DNA of 64,000 bases. Origin: Coptis chinensis. Lineage: Eukaryota > Streptophyta > Magnoliopsida > Ranunculales > Ranunculaceae. The notes beneath the pieces were generated by a model, which worked only from the letters and a program-made list of their open reading frames with translations, searched no databases and was not told the DNA's origin. The translations under genes were made by a program, and so were the position numbers. The stretch is taken from assembly GCA_015680905.1 (NCBI GenBank), contig CM027381.1, positions 57,974,501 through 58,038,500 of the forward strand. Direction: 5' to 3'. Positions 35,960-48,539 of the stretch are shown here, piece by piece (the first letter of the stretch is position 1; each line of letters opens with the position of its first letter).

Positions 35960-36480
35960 GGCCACTCAGCGGGCCCCAAGTCGATAGGGGAGATGTTGAG
36001 GGCCACTCAGCTTGCCCCCAAGTTGACTTAGGAGATGTTGAGGGCTGTTGAGTATGCCCGGGCAACTCAGCTTGCCCTCAAGTTGACCGTGGAGATGTTG
36101 AGGGCCGCTAAGCATGCCCGGGCCACTCAGCTTGCCCCCAAGTTGACCGTGGAGAGGTTGAGGGCCGCTGAGTATGCCCGGGCCACTCAACTTGCCCCCA
36201 AGTTGACTTAGGAGATGTTGAAGGCCGCTGAGTATGCCCGGGCCACTCAGCTTGCCCCCAAGTTGACTTAGGAGATATTGAGGGCCGCTAAGTATGCCCG
36301 GGCCACTCAGCTTGCCCCCAAGTTGATCGTGGAGATGTTGAGGGTTGCTGAGTATGCCCAGGCTACTCAGCTGGCCCCCAAGTTGACTTAGGAGATGTTG
36401 AGGGCCGCTGAGTATGCCCGGGCCACTCAGCTTGCCCCCAAGTTGACTGTGGAGATGTTGAGGGCCGCTGAGTATGCCCC
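35960..36480. repeat. 60-bp tandem repeat between antisense gene and pol (Tat element 1)
   Basis: Eight full units run in exact 60-bp register from 36001 to 36480, after a partial unit. The core is GGCCACTCAGCTTGCCCCCA, then AAGTTGAC and GGAGATGTTGAGGGCCGCTG. Because 60 is a multiple of three, a minus-strand frame stays open and gives an artefactual Gly/Leu-rich repeat protein. Tandem repeats in this position are known from Tat/Ogre elements. Confidence 0.92.
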
Positions 36481-36676
36481 CAAGCTGACATTCGAACTCG
36501 GGACCCATCGTCTGTTGCCTTTGGCCTAATCCACACATAAATGAATACACACACATCAGATGGAAGAAGTTTGATATTGCTTTCATTGACATATTAGCTA
36601 ATTCAAAATACCATTACAAGACTTGAATGAAGCAAATACACTTTTCTTTAATTGAAAAAGGAAACTAATGACTAAG

Positions 36677-39600
36677 TTACTCATGAAATTCCTTCAACAT
36701 CCGGATGTTCCAAGGCCGCTTGATGTTCTCCCCTTGGGGCGTCTGCAACCTGTAGGTCCCGGACGTTTCAGCCTCCATCACGGTATATGGTCCCTCCCAG
36801 TTGGGACCCAACTTCCCGTCTATCTCCTCCTTGGTGGCCGGGGTCACCCTCCGAAGCACACAATCACCCACATTGAATTTCTGCGGCTTCACACGCTTGT
36901 TATACTGTCTCTGGAATCTCCTATGGTACTCTTCTAGTTTAATGTGCGCGGTGTCTCTCCTTTCCTCTGTAAGGTTCAACTCCCCAGCCAATATCTTCTC
37001 ATTAACTCTTGCTTCCACGACTTTGGTTCTAGTTGTTGACGCCATCATCTCCACGGGAATCACTGCCTCCACGCCATAGGCCATCATGAACGGGGATTCT
37101 CCTGTAGATGTTCCCAGTGTAGTGCAGTATGCCCACATTAGATGGTGTAACTCATCCGCCCAACATCCCTTGCGTTTCTCCAGCTTTTTCTTTAGATTAT
37201 CCATGATCACTTTGTTTGACGACTCTGCCTGCCCATTCCCCTCTGGATTGTAAGGGGCTGAAAAACCTTGCTTCACTTTGTAGGCTTGGAGGAAAGCTTC
37301 TCACTTTCCCTCCTGTGAACTGGGTACCATTGTCCGCATTGATGGTGTGTGGTAGTCCAAATCTACATATGATATTCTCCCATAAGAACTTCCTTACCTG
37401 CTCCTCCTTCACCTGCTGCAGAGCCACCCTCAACCCATTTCGTAAAATAATCAGTCGCGGCTAGCATGAACCTCTTTTTGCCGCTGGCCATGGGTAGAGG
37501 TCCGACGACATCCAACGCCCACATAGCAAACGACCATGGGCTGAAAACCTTGTGCAGTGGTTCTGCAGGTGCGTGTATCAGCAGTACAAAGGTCTGGCAT
37601 TTCCTGCACCTCTTGGCATACTCGGTCGCATTTCTCTTCATGTGGGGCCAAAAGTACCCCTGTGATAGTAGTCGGTGAACAGTTGTCCTTCCTGCCGAGT
37701 GGCTTCCACAATCTCCTTTGTGAACTTCTCCCAACACCTCTTGCACCTTTTGCGGTCCCAGGCATTTCAGGAGCGGCCCACTGACACTCTGCCGATATAA
37801 CTCCCCATCCAGCAGAACGTATCTCTGTGTCATCTATTCCATCCTCCTCCTTTCACCCTTGTCCTCTACTTCTATCCCTGAAAGGAAACTCTTGATGGGT
37901 TCCACCCATCTAGGCTCTTGCTCAGTGGTTAGCCATACCCCCTTGTCCTATGCGGTGCTTGGTTTGCTTAGCACCCTGACTTCAATGGATCTACCTTCTG
38001 TCCCAGGGAGTACCGCGAAAATGTATGCCAAGGCGTCGGCGTGTCTATTCTCTCCCCGGCCCAGATGAGCAAAACTGATTTTCTCAAAGTTGTCGACCTT
38101 CCGCCGTAATACCTCCAGGTATTTCGCCATCCTAGGACATCGGGCTACTAACCCTCCATTGACCTGGCATACCACCAAGTTCGAATCAGAATATACTATC
38201 AACTCTTGCACACCCAGATCCCTGGCCAAATCCAACCCTGCTATCACTGCCTCATATTCAGACTCATTATTCGAAGCAGTGAAGCCCAGCTTCATTGATA
38301 ACTCTAGGCGAGTATTCTCGGGGGTGACCAGCACCACCCCGATCCCATTACCCGTGTCGGTAGTAGACCCGTCTGTGAAGACTCTCCATCCATTTCACAT
38401 GTCCCAAGGGTCATGGTGTTGGTCCACCTCTTGTTCCATGACCATCTCCTCCCCCCAGGTAGGGTCCTCGGTTGGAAACTCGGCCAGAAATTCCGCCATT
38501 GCCTGGGCCTTCTCCGTGGTTTTGGTTTGATACTCAATGTCATACGAACTAAGCAGCACAGCCTATTTCAACATTCTCCCTGATTTCTCTGCTTTCAGAG
38601 CCTGCTTGAGTGGCAAGTTGGTCACCACTACCACCGAATGAGCATCAAAATAGGGTTTCCACTTGAGTGCAGAGAAGACCAGAGCCAAGGCATATTTTTC
38701 AATCCTAGTATATCTTGTTTCGCCGTCCAACATTGTTTTGCTCTGGAAGTACACCGGCCTCTCTGCCTTGTCCACCATCCTTATCAACACTGAACTAATT
38801 GCACACTCTGACACCCCTAGGTATAAATACAGCTTCTCCCCCTGCCCTGGCCGCGATAGGATTGGGGCCTTGCCCAAATATTCTTTCAACTCTTGGAAAG
38901 CCCTTTCACATGCCTCGGTCTACTAAAAGTCAGTCGTCCTCCTTAATAGTAGGTAGAAGGGTCAGCACTTATTCGAGGACTTGGATATAAACCTATTGAG
39001 TGCTGCGACCCTACCAGCCAGCCTCTGAACCTCCTTCAAGTTATGCAGAGATGCCATTTCCAACAAAGCCTTTATCTGGTCCGGGTTTGCTTCTATTTCG
39101 CGGTATGTGACTATGTACCCCAGGAACTTTCTGGAAGTCACCCCAAATGTACACTTTTCTGGATTCAGCATTAGTTTGTGTCTCTGCAGTATAGAGAATG
39201 TCTCCTTTAGCCCTGCCAAATGCTCCTCTTCAGTCATACTCTTTTCCACCATGTCATCTATATAGATCTCCATCCTCTTTCGGATTTTACTCTCAAACAT
39301 CTTCTCCCCCACTCTCTGAAATGTTGCCCCCGCATTCTTTAAACCAAAAGGCATTATGGTGTAACAGTACGGCCCCCCTTCCACTATGAATGTTGTCTTT
39401 TCTTGGTCCGGGCTGTACATCACCACCTGATTGTAGCCCATGGACGCGTCCATGAATGAAAAGAACTTATACTCCGCGGTTCGGTCCACCAACTCATCTA
39501 TCCGCGGCATCGGGTAACAATCCTTTGGACATTCCTTGTTGACATCTGTGAAATCCATGCACATTCTTACTTTCCCATTCTTTTTCGGTACCACTACCAC

Positions 39601-42160
39601 GTTTGACAGCCACTCAGTAAACTTGCATTCGCGGATGATACCCGCATCTTTAAATTTCTTCACCTCCTATCGAATTCCTTGCGCATACTGCGGCTTCGTA
39701 CCCCTCATTTTCTGCTGGACTGGGCGAGCACCTTCCCGCATATGCAATCTATGACACGCGAACTCTGGATCCAATCCTGCCAAATCCTCGATTGTCCATG
39801 CAAATACATCGTTATTTTCAGTTAACAAGGCAATCAATTTCACTTTCCAATCTTCGGACAAACTTGTCCCCACATTCACAAACTTCTCCTCCTCTGCCAC
39901 CCCGATGCTCACGACCTCAATCTTGCCCATTGTCTTTCCCCCAATGAGCGACTTCTTCTCTCTGGCCGCGGTCTGTAATTGCTATGCTAGCCTGTCCCCT
40001 GTCTCCGACGCCTCTTTCCCAGGTGTGCGGCTGAGACCCCTCGTTGTCACTTGGTGGATGTTCTGTGCTGCTACCTGATCACCCCTTATCTCGTACGTTC
40101 CTCCATTTGTCGGGAAGCGGATCACTTGGTAATAAGTATACGGAATTGCCTTCATTTCATGAATCTATTTTCTTCCCAGGATCGCGTTGTATTGCGAGTT
40201 AGTGTCCACTACCATGAACCGGGTGAAAATGGTCACTGGCCCCGCGGTCACCGATAGTATGATTTCCCCTAATGGCTCAATCATGTTGTCGTTGAATCCG
40301 AACAAGTTAGTCTGAGGGGGCTTCATCTGCTCCCTTCCTATGCCCATTTCCTCCATTGCGCTTTGAAATAGCAAATCCACTGAACTTCCGCAGTCTATCA
40401 ACACCCTTTTCACCATGTAGTTCCCCATCGCTATAGTAATCACCAGTGCATCTTCATGGGGCGAGCTCACCGACCCCAGATCTTTTGGAGTGAACTATAT
40501 CCTGTCATTTCCCTTGCCCCTTCCTGGAACTGGCCGTGGACCGCTCACAACCTCATTGATCTGCTGCAGAATGGCTGTCATCCTCACCTTATCTTGGTTG
40601 GCGTTCCTTCCCAGCGTTTCACCACTGAAAATAACATTTATAATGCCTAGGATTCTAGCCGCGGTAGGGGCCTTTTCGATCAGCTGCACTTCCTTAACAA
40701 ACTCCTTCAGATGTCCTTTCCTAATCATTCTCTCCACTAACCATTGCAAAGCAAAGCACCCATTGGTTGCATGATTTCTGACCTGATGATACGCATAAAA
40801 TGGCTTTCCCTCTAGTTCCTTAGGTGAGCTCCGCGACTATACATAATGCGGCTGTCCCTTGATCAGTGGCAGGATTTCCTCTAACGGCTTATTCAGCGGA
40901 GTTGGATCTATTTCTCGATAAGGTTTTCTCTCCCTGTGTTCTCTTCGGGATTGTTCTCTGCCTCTCTTCATTCTCTGTGTCTCCCTTTGGTAGGTTCCCC
41001 CATCTCTTGCTGCGGCCCTATCCCTATCTCTCCTGTCCTCTGCGGCCATGGCGTGCACTGACTTGTCAGGTTTCTTGTGTTCTTTACTATTCCTCTATAA
41101 AATGTCCTCGTATCTAATGTATCTTTCTACCTTCAGGTACAAAGCATGCAAGGTGGTAACTTTGATCTTAGATACCGATTCATGCACTCTGGTTCTCTGC
41201 TTCAATCCATGCTGGAACGCTATAATCGTGGTGCGCTCATCCAAATTTTCCACCCTCAGCATCTCTTCCTTAAACCTGCATAAGAAGTCTTTGAGTGTCT
41301 CGGCGGACTTCTGCTTGACATTAAAGAGGTCCGCTATATCTACTACCCTATTTCTCTGATGGATGAAGTGATTTACAAAAGCTTGCTCCAGCTCCTAGAA
41401 CTGTTGTATACTCCGCGACGCCAACCGATAATACCAGTCGGATGCTCCTCCTTCCAGACTGGCAGGAAACATCATACAACGGAGGCCATCATACTTTGCC
41501 TTTTGCCACAGCGGCATCTGTTGCCTGAAGTGATGCAAATGGTCCGCTGGATCTCCTTTTCCATCGTACCTTTCAAACTGCGGCTGAGTGAATCTCTTGG
41601 GTACCTCAGAATTCTAGATAGAGTCATCAAGTGGATTTTGATTCAGGCTGTCCACCACCTTCTTAGTCGTGCCCTGTTTCTCCTTTTCCACCGTGCGGTT
41701 AGCCTCTCTGTCTCTTTTAATCATTGCCTGCACCATTTCCATGGTAATGCCTCCTGCATTGTCCGCCCTGGGTTCTTGATGAAGTTCCTCGCTTTGTCCT
41801 TCCACTTCACTACCCGCGGGTACTGCTGTTTCCGCTGCCCCCTGAGGGTCTTCTCTTTCCCTCCTCAACTCATCATTCTCTTCTCTAAGTCTACCTACCT
41901 ACTCTTGAAGCAACCTAGTCTCCTCAACCACCGAACCCTCAACCTCCTCTTCCCCTATCTCTATGTTTTCCATGCTCGTCGTTTCATTCTGAATAGCCTC
42001 CACCCTCCTAGGTCTTCCTCTTCCCCTCTTAGCTGGAGCATGTTCTGCAACTTTCCCTTCTTCCCAGATCGTGGAGTAATCTCGTTCCCACAGACAGCGC
42101 CAAATGTATTCACCACAAATTACACTACTGATCTCCTTAGTCTCTCACTCACTCTCTAGT
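36677..42160 (-). pseudogene. Decayed Tat gag-pol polyprotein (element 1)
   Basis: One frame can be followed from about 42050 to 37440. Gag has an AT-hook-like KRGRGRPRR and a core with DWYYRLASRSIQQF near 41420. Protease (40165-40470) has VLIDCGSSVDLL. RT (38962-39663) has YIDDM near 39250. RNase H is at 38563-38889, and the archaeal-type second RNase H at 37948-38395 has FTDGS and VYSDSNLVV. Integrase runs 36677-37833, with HHCC region CRKCQ, LDVVGPL and NGQAESSN. In-frame stops are TAG at 41899, 41614, 41395, 41095, 40837, 40495, 40165, 39982, 39667, 38923, 38920, 38563, 37948 and 37834, and TGA at 38962 and 38395 (lowest coordinate given). Two frameshifts, near 37433 and 37300, break integrase. 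No TAA was found. Confidence 0.92.
42088..42104 (-). other. Primer binding site of Tat element 1
   Basis: TTTGGCGCTGTCTGTGGG on the minus strand directly after the 5' LTR, of the TGGCGCYGTCTGTGGG type seen in Tat-like elements. Confidence 0.75.
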
Positions 42161-42501
42161 CACTTTTTTTTCTCTTTTTCTCCCCTCTTTTTTTCTCAAT
42201 ACTGTTCCTTTTTATATCACCCCTCCTTCTCTCTCATCCCTTGATCTTTCTCCCATCCTCTAGTCCACCTCCACACACCTGTCCTCTTAGGGTTTCACAG
42301 CCTTGCTCTAGTATTCCCTGTTCCTTTTCCCTTACGCTGCCTTTTCTTTGACTTTGACCACTCTGCTCTCACATGCTTCTGTACGGCCTGACCCCTATTA
42401 CAGTGTCGCGGCCTCGATCTGGTGTTTCGCACCTCTGCTTTCTTACTTTACTTCGGGCCAGCGGACATACCACCTTAGTGGTCACGAAATATGCTAATAC
42501 A
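42105..42501 (-). repeat. 5' LTR of Tat element 1 (397 bp)
   Basis: Second LTR copy, next to the primer binding site. The two copies differ at many scattered sites. Confidence 0.93.
42207..42216 (-). promoter_or_regulatory. TATA box of Tat element 1 5' LTR
   Basis: TATAAAAAGG on the minus strand in the 5' LTR, conserved in the other LTR. It would start the gag-pol transcript. Confidence 0.55.
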
Positions 42502-42879
42502 AACGTGTTCTACGAACGGGTGTCATTATATTAAATTATTCCAAAAAATAGTAGCAACTATGCATAGCCATGAGATATGAAAATTATATTAATTACTCAT
42601 TTAAATTTCTTGCACCACTCTCTATAAAAAGGAAGCACCAAACCTTGATAAAACTCATCGACTTCTTTTTATTGTTAGGTTTAATAATAAAAGTTTGATT
42701 GAAGTTTTGTGAGAATGCCCAATGTGGCGAAGATAATATTGAAGCTACTTGAATAGTAAGGCATTCCCAATCACAATAAAAGAATTATAATAAACACTAC
42801 TTAAAATGCAAAACTATATTTGTCGAGACATTTATTCCCCCTACATATAATACAAATATGTTTTAGGGTTATTAGTTCA

Positions 42880-44300
42880 ATGCATTTGCATCAAGTTTTT
42901 GATTTTCCATTAATTATTCTTTGAGGTTAGTTTAATGTAGTGTGTTGCATCCAGTTTCCAATTTCTCATTAATTATTCTTTGAGGTTAGTTCAATGCAGT
43001 TGCATCAAATTTTTGATTTCCCGTTAATTATTATTTGAGGTTAGTTCAGTGCAATTGCATCCACTTTATGATTTCCTGTTAGTTATTCATTGAGGTTAAT
43101 TCAGTACAGTTGCATCCAGTTTTTTATGTTTCCTTAATTAGTATTTGAGATTAGTTCATTGCATTTGCATCCAAGTTCCAATCCCCCGTTAATTACTCTT
43201 TGAGGTTAGTTCAATACATTTGCATCCAGTTTCTGATTTCCCATTAATTGTTTTTCTAGGTTAGTTCGATAGTTTACAATTTCTATACAGTTTGCATACA
43301 TGTAAGAGTCTGTTTTTATAAACTCACTTTCATTTTGGGTTCCTAATTACTCGTAATTACTCATGTAAGAAGGCTAAAAAAGTGGACATTTATGTTTTGA
43401 GGATAATGCGATGCAGTTACATTCGACTTCCGATTTTTAGTTAACTATTTTTTGAGGTTATTTCAATGCATTTGCATCCAATTTCTGATTTTCCATTAGT
43501 TAATCTCTGATTTTAGTTTAATACAGTTGCATCCAATTTTTAGTTTTCAGTTAATTATTCTTTGATGTTAGTTCAATGCAGTTGCATCCAATTTCTGATT
43601 TTATGTTAATTGTTCTTTGATGTTAGTTCAATGTATTTGCATCAAGTTTTCGATTTTCCGTTAATTATTTTTTGAGGTTAGTTCAATGCAGTTACATCAA
43701 ATTTATAATTTCCCGTTAATTATTTATTTTGGTTAGTTCAGTACAGTTTCATCCATTTTTCAATGTTTCGTTAATTAGTCTTTAAGATTAGTTCACTGCA
43801 TTTGGATCAAATTTCCGATTTCCCGTTAATAACTCTTTAAGGTTAGTTTAATACATCTGCATCTAGTTTCTAATTATTTATGCTTTGAGGTTAGTTCGAT
43901 ACAATTATATCTAGTTTCTGATTTCCTGTTAACTATTCTTTGAGGTTATTTCAATGTATTTGCATTTAGTTTCCGATTTCCCACCAATTATTCTATGAGG
44001 TTAGTTCAATGCAGTTGCATTCGGTATTTTATTTTCTATTAATTATTTTTTGAGTTAAATTCAATGTATTTGTATCCAGTTTCTGGTTTCTCATTAATTA
44101 TTATTTGGGGTTTGTTTTATGTATTTGCATACCATTTCGGATTTTCGGTTAAATATTTTTCAAAGATTTGCATCTAATTTCCAATTTCCTATTAGTTACT
44201 CTCTGTCGTTAGTTTAATGCAATTTGTATAAAGTTTCTGATTTCCAGTTAATTACTCTTTAAGCTTAGTTATGTATTTGAATCTAGTTTCCGATTTCCTT
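42880..44300. repeat. Minisatellite array 1 (GTTAGTTCAATGCATTTGCATC type)
   Basis: Degenerate units of about 55-60 bp with the core GGTTAGTTCAATGCAGTTGC, ATCCAGTTTC, GATTTCCCGTTAATTATTCT. More than 20 copies with frequent point changes. Confidence 0.85.
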
Positions 44301-44829
44301 TTAATTATCCAATGTGATGTGTAATATCAACTTCTACTGATCCATCTGTAGTGTCCTTGCAAACATGACATAAAAAATAAATTATACTTAATTTACTATG
44401 TGGGATCATCGAAGATTATCCAGTTCCCAATTTCCCGTTAATTATTCTTTAAATTATGCATGACTCACTATGTGGAATCTTCAAAGATTATCTACGAATG
44501 GGTGTTGTTATATTCATTATTCTGAAAAATATTTGTAAATATGTAGAATTATTATATATTAATATTATATTGATCACTCAACCAAATTTCTTATAACGTG
44601 AAAACCTCACTCTCCATTAAAAAAAAAACTCACCTTCGCGTCAACTTCATTTTGTTGTTTAATAATAGAAATATGATTGACGTTTTGTGAGATTGCCTAA
44701 TAAGGCGAAGTTCATATATATTGAAGCTACTTGAATAGCAAGGAGTTCACAATTATACAGAAAGAGATAAGATAAACACAATTTTAAATGCAAAACTATA
44801 CTTATCGAGACAATCCCATAACATATAAT

Positions 44830-45760
44830 CAACTATTTTTTGAGCTTAGTTTAAAGCATTTGCATCAAGTTTCTGATTTTTCGTTATTTATATTTTGAGG
44901 TTAGTTCAATGCAGTTGCATCCAATTTCCAATTCCCGTTATTTATTTTTTGAGATCAGTTCAATATAGTTGCATCCAGCTTCTGATTTCTCGTTAATTAT
45001 TCTTTTCGGTTAGTTCAATACATTTGCATCTAATTTCCAATTTTCTGTTAATTGTTCTTTGATGTCAGTTCAATGCATTTGCATCCAGTTTCTGATTTCC
45101 TGTTAATTATTTTGTGAGATTAGTTTAATGCATTTGCATCCAGTTTCCGATTTCTCATTTATTATTTGAAAAAGTTGCATTTGCATCTAATTTTTGATTT
45201 TCCGTTAATTATTGTTTGAGGTTAGTTCAATGAATTTGCATCCAACTTCCGATTTCCCGTTAATTATTTCTTGAGGTTTTGCATCCAGTTTATTTTTTGA
45301 GATTAGTTCAGTGCAATTGCATTCGGTTTCCGATTTCTCGTTAATTATTTTTTAAGATTAGTTCCACGTATTTGCATTATGTTTCCAATTTATAATTAAT
45401 TTTTCTTTGAGGTTAGTTCAATGCAGTTGCATCAAGTTTCTGATTTCCCGTTAATTTAAACTTTGAGGGTTAGCTCAATGCATTTGCATCCAGTTTCCGA
45501 TTTTCCTACAATTTTTTTTTTTATGTTAGTTTGATGTATTTGCATCCAAGTTTTGATTTTCCGTTAATTATTCTTTGAGGTTCGTTTAATGCAGTTGTAT
45601 ACATATTTTGATTTTCTATTAATTACTTTTTAAGATTAGTTTAATGCTTGCATTTGCATCCAGTTTCTGATTTTCCGTTAAATATTATTTGAAGTTAGTT
45701 TGGTGCATTTGCATCCAGTTTTCAGTTCCCCATTAATTTTTTTTTTTTTTTATGTTAGTT
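44830..45760. repeat. Minisatellite array 2
   Basis: Same unit as the array at 42880-44300, in the first half of Helitron B. It matches 48540-49480 copy by copy, showing that the two arrays descend from one ancestor. Confidence 0.85.
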
Positions 45761-46333
45761 TCATTCAGTATTATATATATTTTAAAAGATTTGTCATTAT
45801 TGCTTTGCCGTTATTTTTTTTTTCATTTTCTATTATATATTTTATGATATTATTTTTTTGTATAATTGTTTTTAACTATGTTTTGAGACCGTGTTAAGGA
45901 TATATTTGAAATAAGTCGGTGCTTTATTATAGATACTAAAATTGTATGATTTGTAATAGGGAATTAGTTTCTACAAATCACCTATTTTTTAGTAAATCTT
46001 TTTATTTGATCAAATATATAAGAATTAGAACACTAAAAGTGTTTGATTCGTAATAGAAAATTACTTTCTACAAATCACCTATTTTTTAGCAATTTTTTTT
46101 TTTTTGATCAAATATATAAGTATTAGAACTGCACTCAAACTCTCAAAATATAAGAATTAGAAATACACTTAAACTTTTCAAAGAGTTTCCATGTACGTAG
46201 GATTGCAGGCTATTAGAAAAGATTATCTTTTATATTATAGTGTCACATAGGAGAGAGAAAATGCTAACTCTCATATTAGAGTGCCACATAGGAGAGAAAA
46301 AATCTTCCATTAAAGGTTTTTGTTTTAGTATAT

Positions 46334-47703
46334 TAATACAATGTAAAACGATAGTTTTACCTACGAATAAGTTGTGAAACTCAAATGTAAGTAAAACTAA
46401 AACTATTTTCGTGTTTAATATATCAAAGTTATCTACTCTCGTTATCAATGCAAAATATTTAGAGTAGAGAATTCGTTACACTCCTAGTTTGTTTAGGTGT
46501 AACGTTTCCTAGTTCGTTTAACTACGATGGTGAATCAAACAATCAAGATGATATGATTCAAACTACAAAAATACTAAATTGACAATATGAGGAGGAATTA
46601 AGGGGATTTGATTCCACCTTAATTCGACTTAATCAACTAGCGAGGAATTGTTGTAATCCGAATTGCAATGCTTTTGCAATTCCTAATTGTTCATGGTAAT
46701 CTCTACCAACTAACAACTAGCATGTGAAGCAATCAAACTCATTCTCATGGTGAACTAATTACTTTCTAGAATGGAATAGATTATTACAAACAATTCTACA
46801 CTAACAACAATAAAGTTTCATCAAAGTTTCCTCAAATCCTTCTAATGGAGTTTTAGTCTTGAATCATTATACTATCATTTCTAAAACAAGAACAATCAAA
46901 ACAAGTCATTATTAAATAAGTAATTAACTTTATTGATCTAATTTAACAATAGTCTAAGATTCAAAATAAATTAAAACTAAATTTAAAACTAATTTAGAAC
47001 TAAGATTATGAATAACTAATTATCAAATTAAGACAAACTAATTATGAATTTAAGACAACTAAAGCTAAATAAAAGTTGAATCATAAAACTAAGTTGAAAT
47101 GAAAAACTAATTCTTAATTATAAACTAAATCTGATTCTAAATAAAACTCATTTCTTTGTTCTAAAACTAATTAATTGAATGTAACAACTAATTCTATCAA
47201 TTATAACTAAGTAAAAACTAATTTTAACACTAATTTTCTGATCTAGAACTAGGTAGCTTAAGAGCTAAGCTTTTGTCTGTTGATATAGAAGAGACCAGAT
47301 CCACAATTTCATGTATGGGCTTAGAGCCATGTTTTGGGTCGGAAAATCGAGCCCAAAACCTCATTCCGAGGTCTGAGTCCAAAGCTACGACTTTCGGAAG
47401 TTCTGCTGACTTTGTGCGCTGTTTCTGCCCGCGTTGACTTTGACTTTGACTTTTCAGCTTTGACTAGGCTTTAAAAAGGTTTTTTCTCCTGGAATTTTGG
47501 CCTTTTATCATAGAACTTCTTAGCAACCAACCCTTGCTCCTTTATCTCGCAAAAGGGGCGTATATATTTCTGCCCATATTCAACTCTAATGCCTAAAATA
47601 CATAAGAACATGATAACAACACTAACTCTTACTTATTAATCACATAATTGGTCAAAAACGATATTGTTAAAGGGGTTAAAACAACAGTTTTGGGCTCTTA
47701 TCA
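46334..47703 (-). mobile_element. Solo LTR, 1.37 kb, inside Helitron B
   Basis: On the minus strand it begins TGATAAGAGCCCAAAACTG and ends near CATTGTATTA. TATAT flanks both sides (46329-46333 and 47704-47708), and removal restores the Helitron 5' end TATACTAAAAC sequence. The start resembles Gypsy LTRs with TGATAAG ends. No coding region or second LTR is nearby. It contains a cluster of TTGAC (W-box) motifs at about 47434-47466. Confidence 0.65.
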
Positions 47704-47714
47704 TATATAGATAG

Positions 47715-48010
47715 TAAATGCAGTTGCATTCGATTTTTGATTTTCTATTAATTATTTTTTGAGTTAAGTTCAATGGATTTGTATCCAGTTTCTGATTTCC
47801 CATTAATTATTATTTGAAGTTTGTTTGATGTATTTACATACCGTTTCCGATTTTTCGTTAAATATTTTTCAAGGATTTGCATCCAATTTCTAATTTCCCG
47901 TTAGTTATTATCTGACATTAGTTTAATGAAATTGCATCAAGTTTCCGATTTCTAGTTAATTACTTTTTGAGTTTAGTTTATTGCATTTGCATAAAGTTTC
48001 TGATTTCTTT
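47715..48010. repeat. Minisatellite array 3
   Basis: Short remainder of the second array of Helitron C, same unit as above. Confidence 0.8.
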
Positions 48011-48539
48011 ATAATTATCCAATGTGGTGTGTAATATCAAGTTCTACTGATCCATTTGTAGTGTCCTTGCAAACATGACATAAAATGTAAATTATGCTTA
48101 ATTTACTATGTGGGATCATCGAAAATTATCCAGTTCTCGATTTCCCGTTAATTATTCTTTAAATTATGCATAGCTCACTATGTTAAATATTCAAAGATTA
48201 TCTACGAACGGATGTTGTTATATTAATTATTTTGAAAAATATTTGCAAATATGCAGAACTATTATATATTAATATTATATTGATCACTCAACCAAATTTC
48301 TTATAATGTGAAAACCTCACTCTCCATTAAAAAAAAAGAACTCACCCTTTATAAAACCCTTCAACTTCATTTTGTTGTTTAATAATAGAAATTTGATTGA
48401 AGTTTTGTGAGATTGCCTAATAAAGCGAAGTTCATATATATTGAAGCTACTTGAATAGCAAGGAGTTCCCAATCATACGGAAATAGATAAGATAAACACC
48501 ATTTTAAATGTAAAACTATACTTATCTAGACATTCCCAC

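Larger units (their letters stand above)
32380..42501 (-). mobile_element. Tat-lineage Ty3/Gypsy retrotransposon 1, full length
   Basis: The LTRs both start TGTATTCACCACAAATTAC and end GCTAATACA. The flanks AACAT (32375-32379) and AACGT (42502-42506) form a 5-bp duplication with one mismatch. Gag, protease, RT, RNase H, a second RNase H and integrase follow each other on the minus strand. Two RNase H domains, the TGGCGC-type primer site and a long 3' region with tandem repeats and an antisense gene place it in the Tat group. It sits in the 3' terminal hairpin of a Helitron. Confidence 0.93.
42502..47713 (-). mobile_element. Helitron-like element B, with minisatellite arrays and a solo LTR insertion
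   Basis: Read on the minus strand it starts TTTACTATCTATATACTAAA (47713; interrupted by the solo LTR at 46334-47703), close to the TCTACTATCTATATACTAAA start of element C. It continues through a block shared with C (GGTTAGTTCAATGCATTTGC minisatellite, about 45760-44830) and a 350-bp conserved block (44830-44479). A second minisatellite array follows (44300-42880), and it ends in a block matching the Helitron 3' end at 4225-4369. No RepHel protein is present, so it is non-autonomous. The 3' hairpin region is cut by Tat element 1. Assignment rests on end motifs and the match to the CTAG-ended copy. Confidence 0.55.

Noticed and set aside
35966-36592. 208-residue Gly/Leu/Ser-rich repeat protein on the minus strand
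   Set aside because: A direct translation of the 60-bp tandem repeat, open only because the unit length is a multiple of three.
41359-42159. 266-residue reading frame on the plus strand
   Set aside because: It is the complement of the Tat 1 gag, whose conserved blocks read on the minus strand; the plus frame has no recognisable domain.
45700-45897. 65-residue hydrophobic frame on the plus strand
   Set aside because: T-rich low-complexity DNA in a Helitron; the parallel copy at about 49430-49620 does not preserve the frame.
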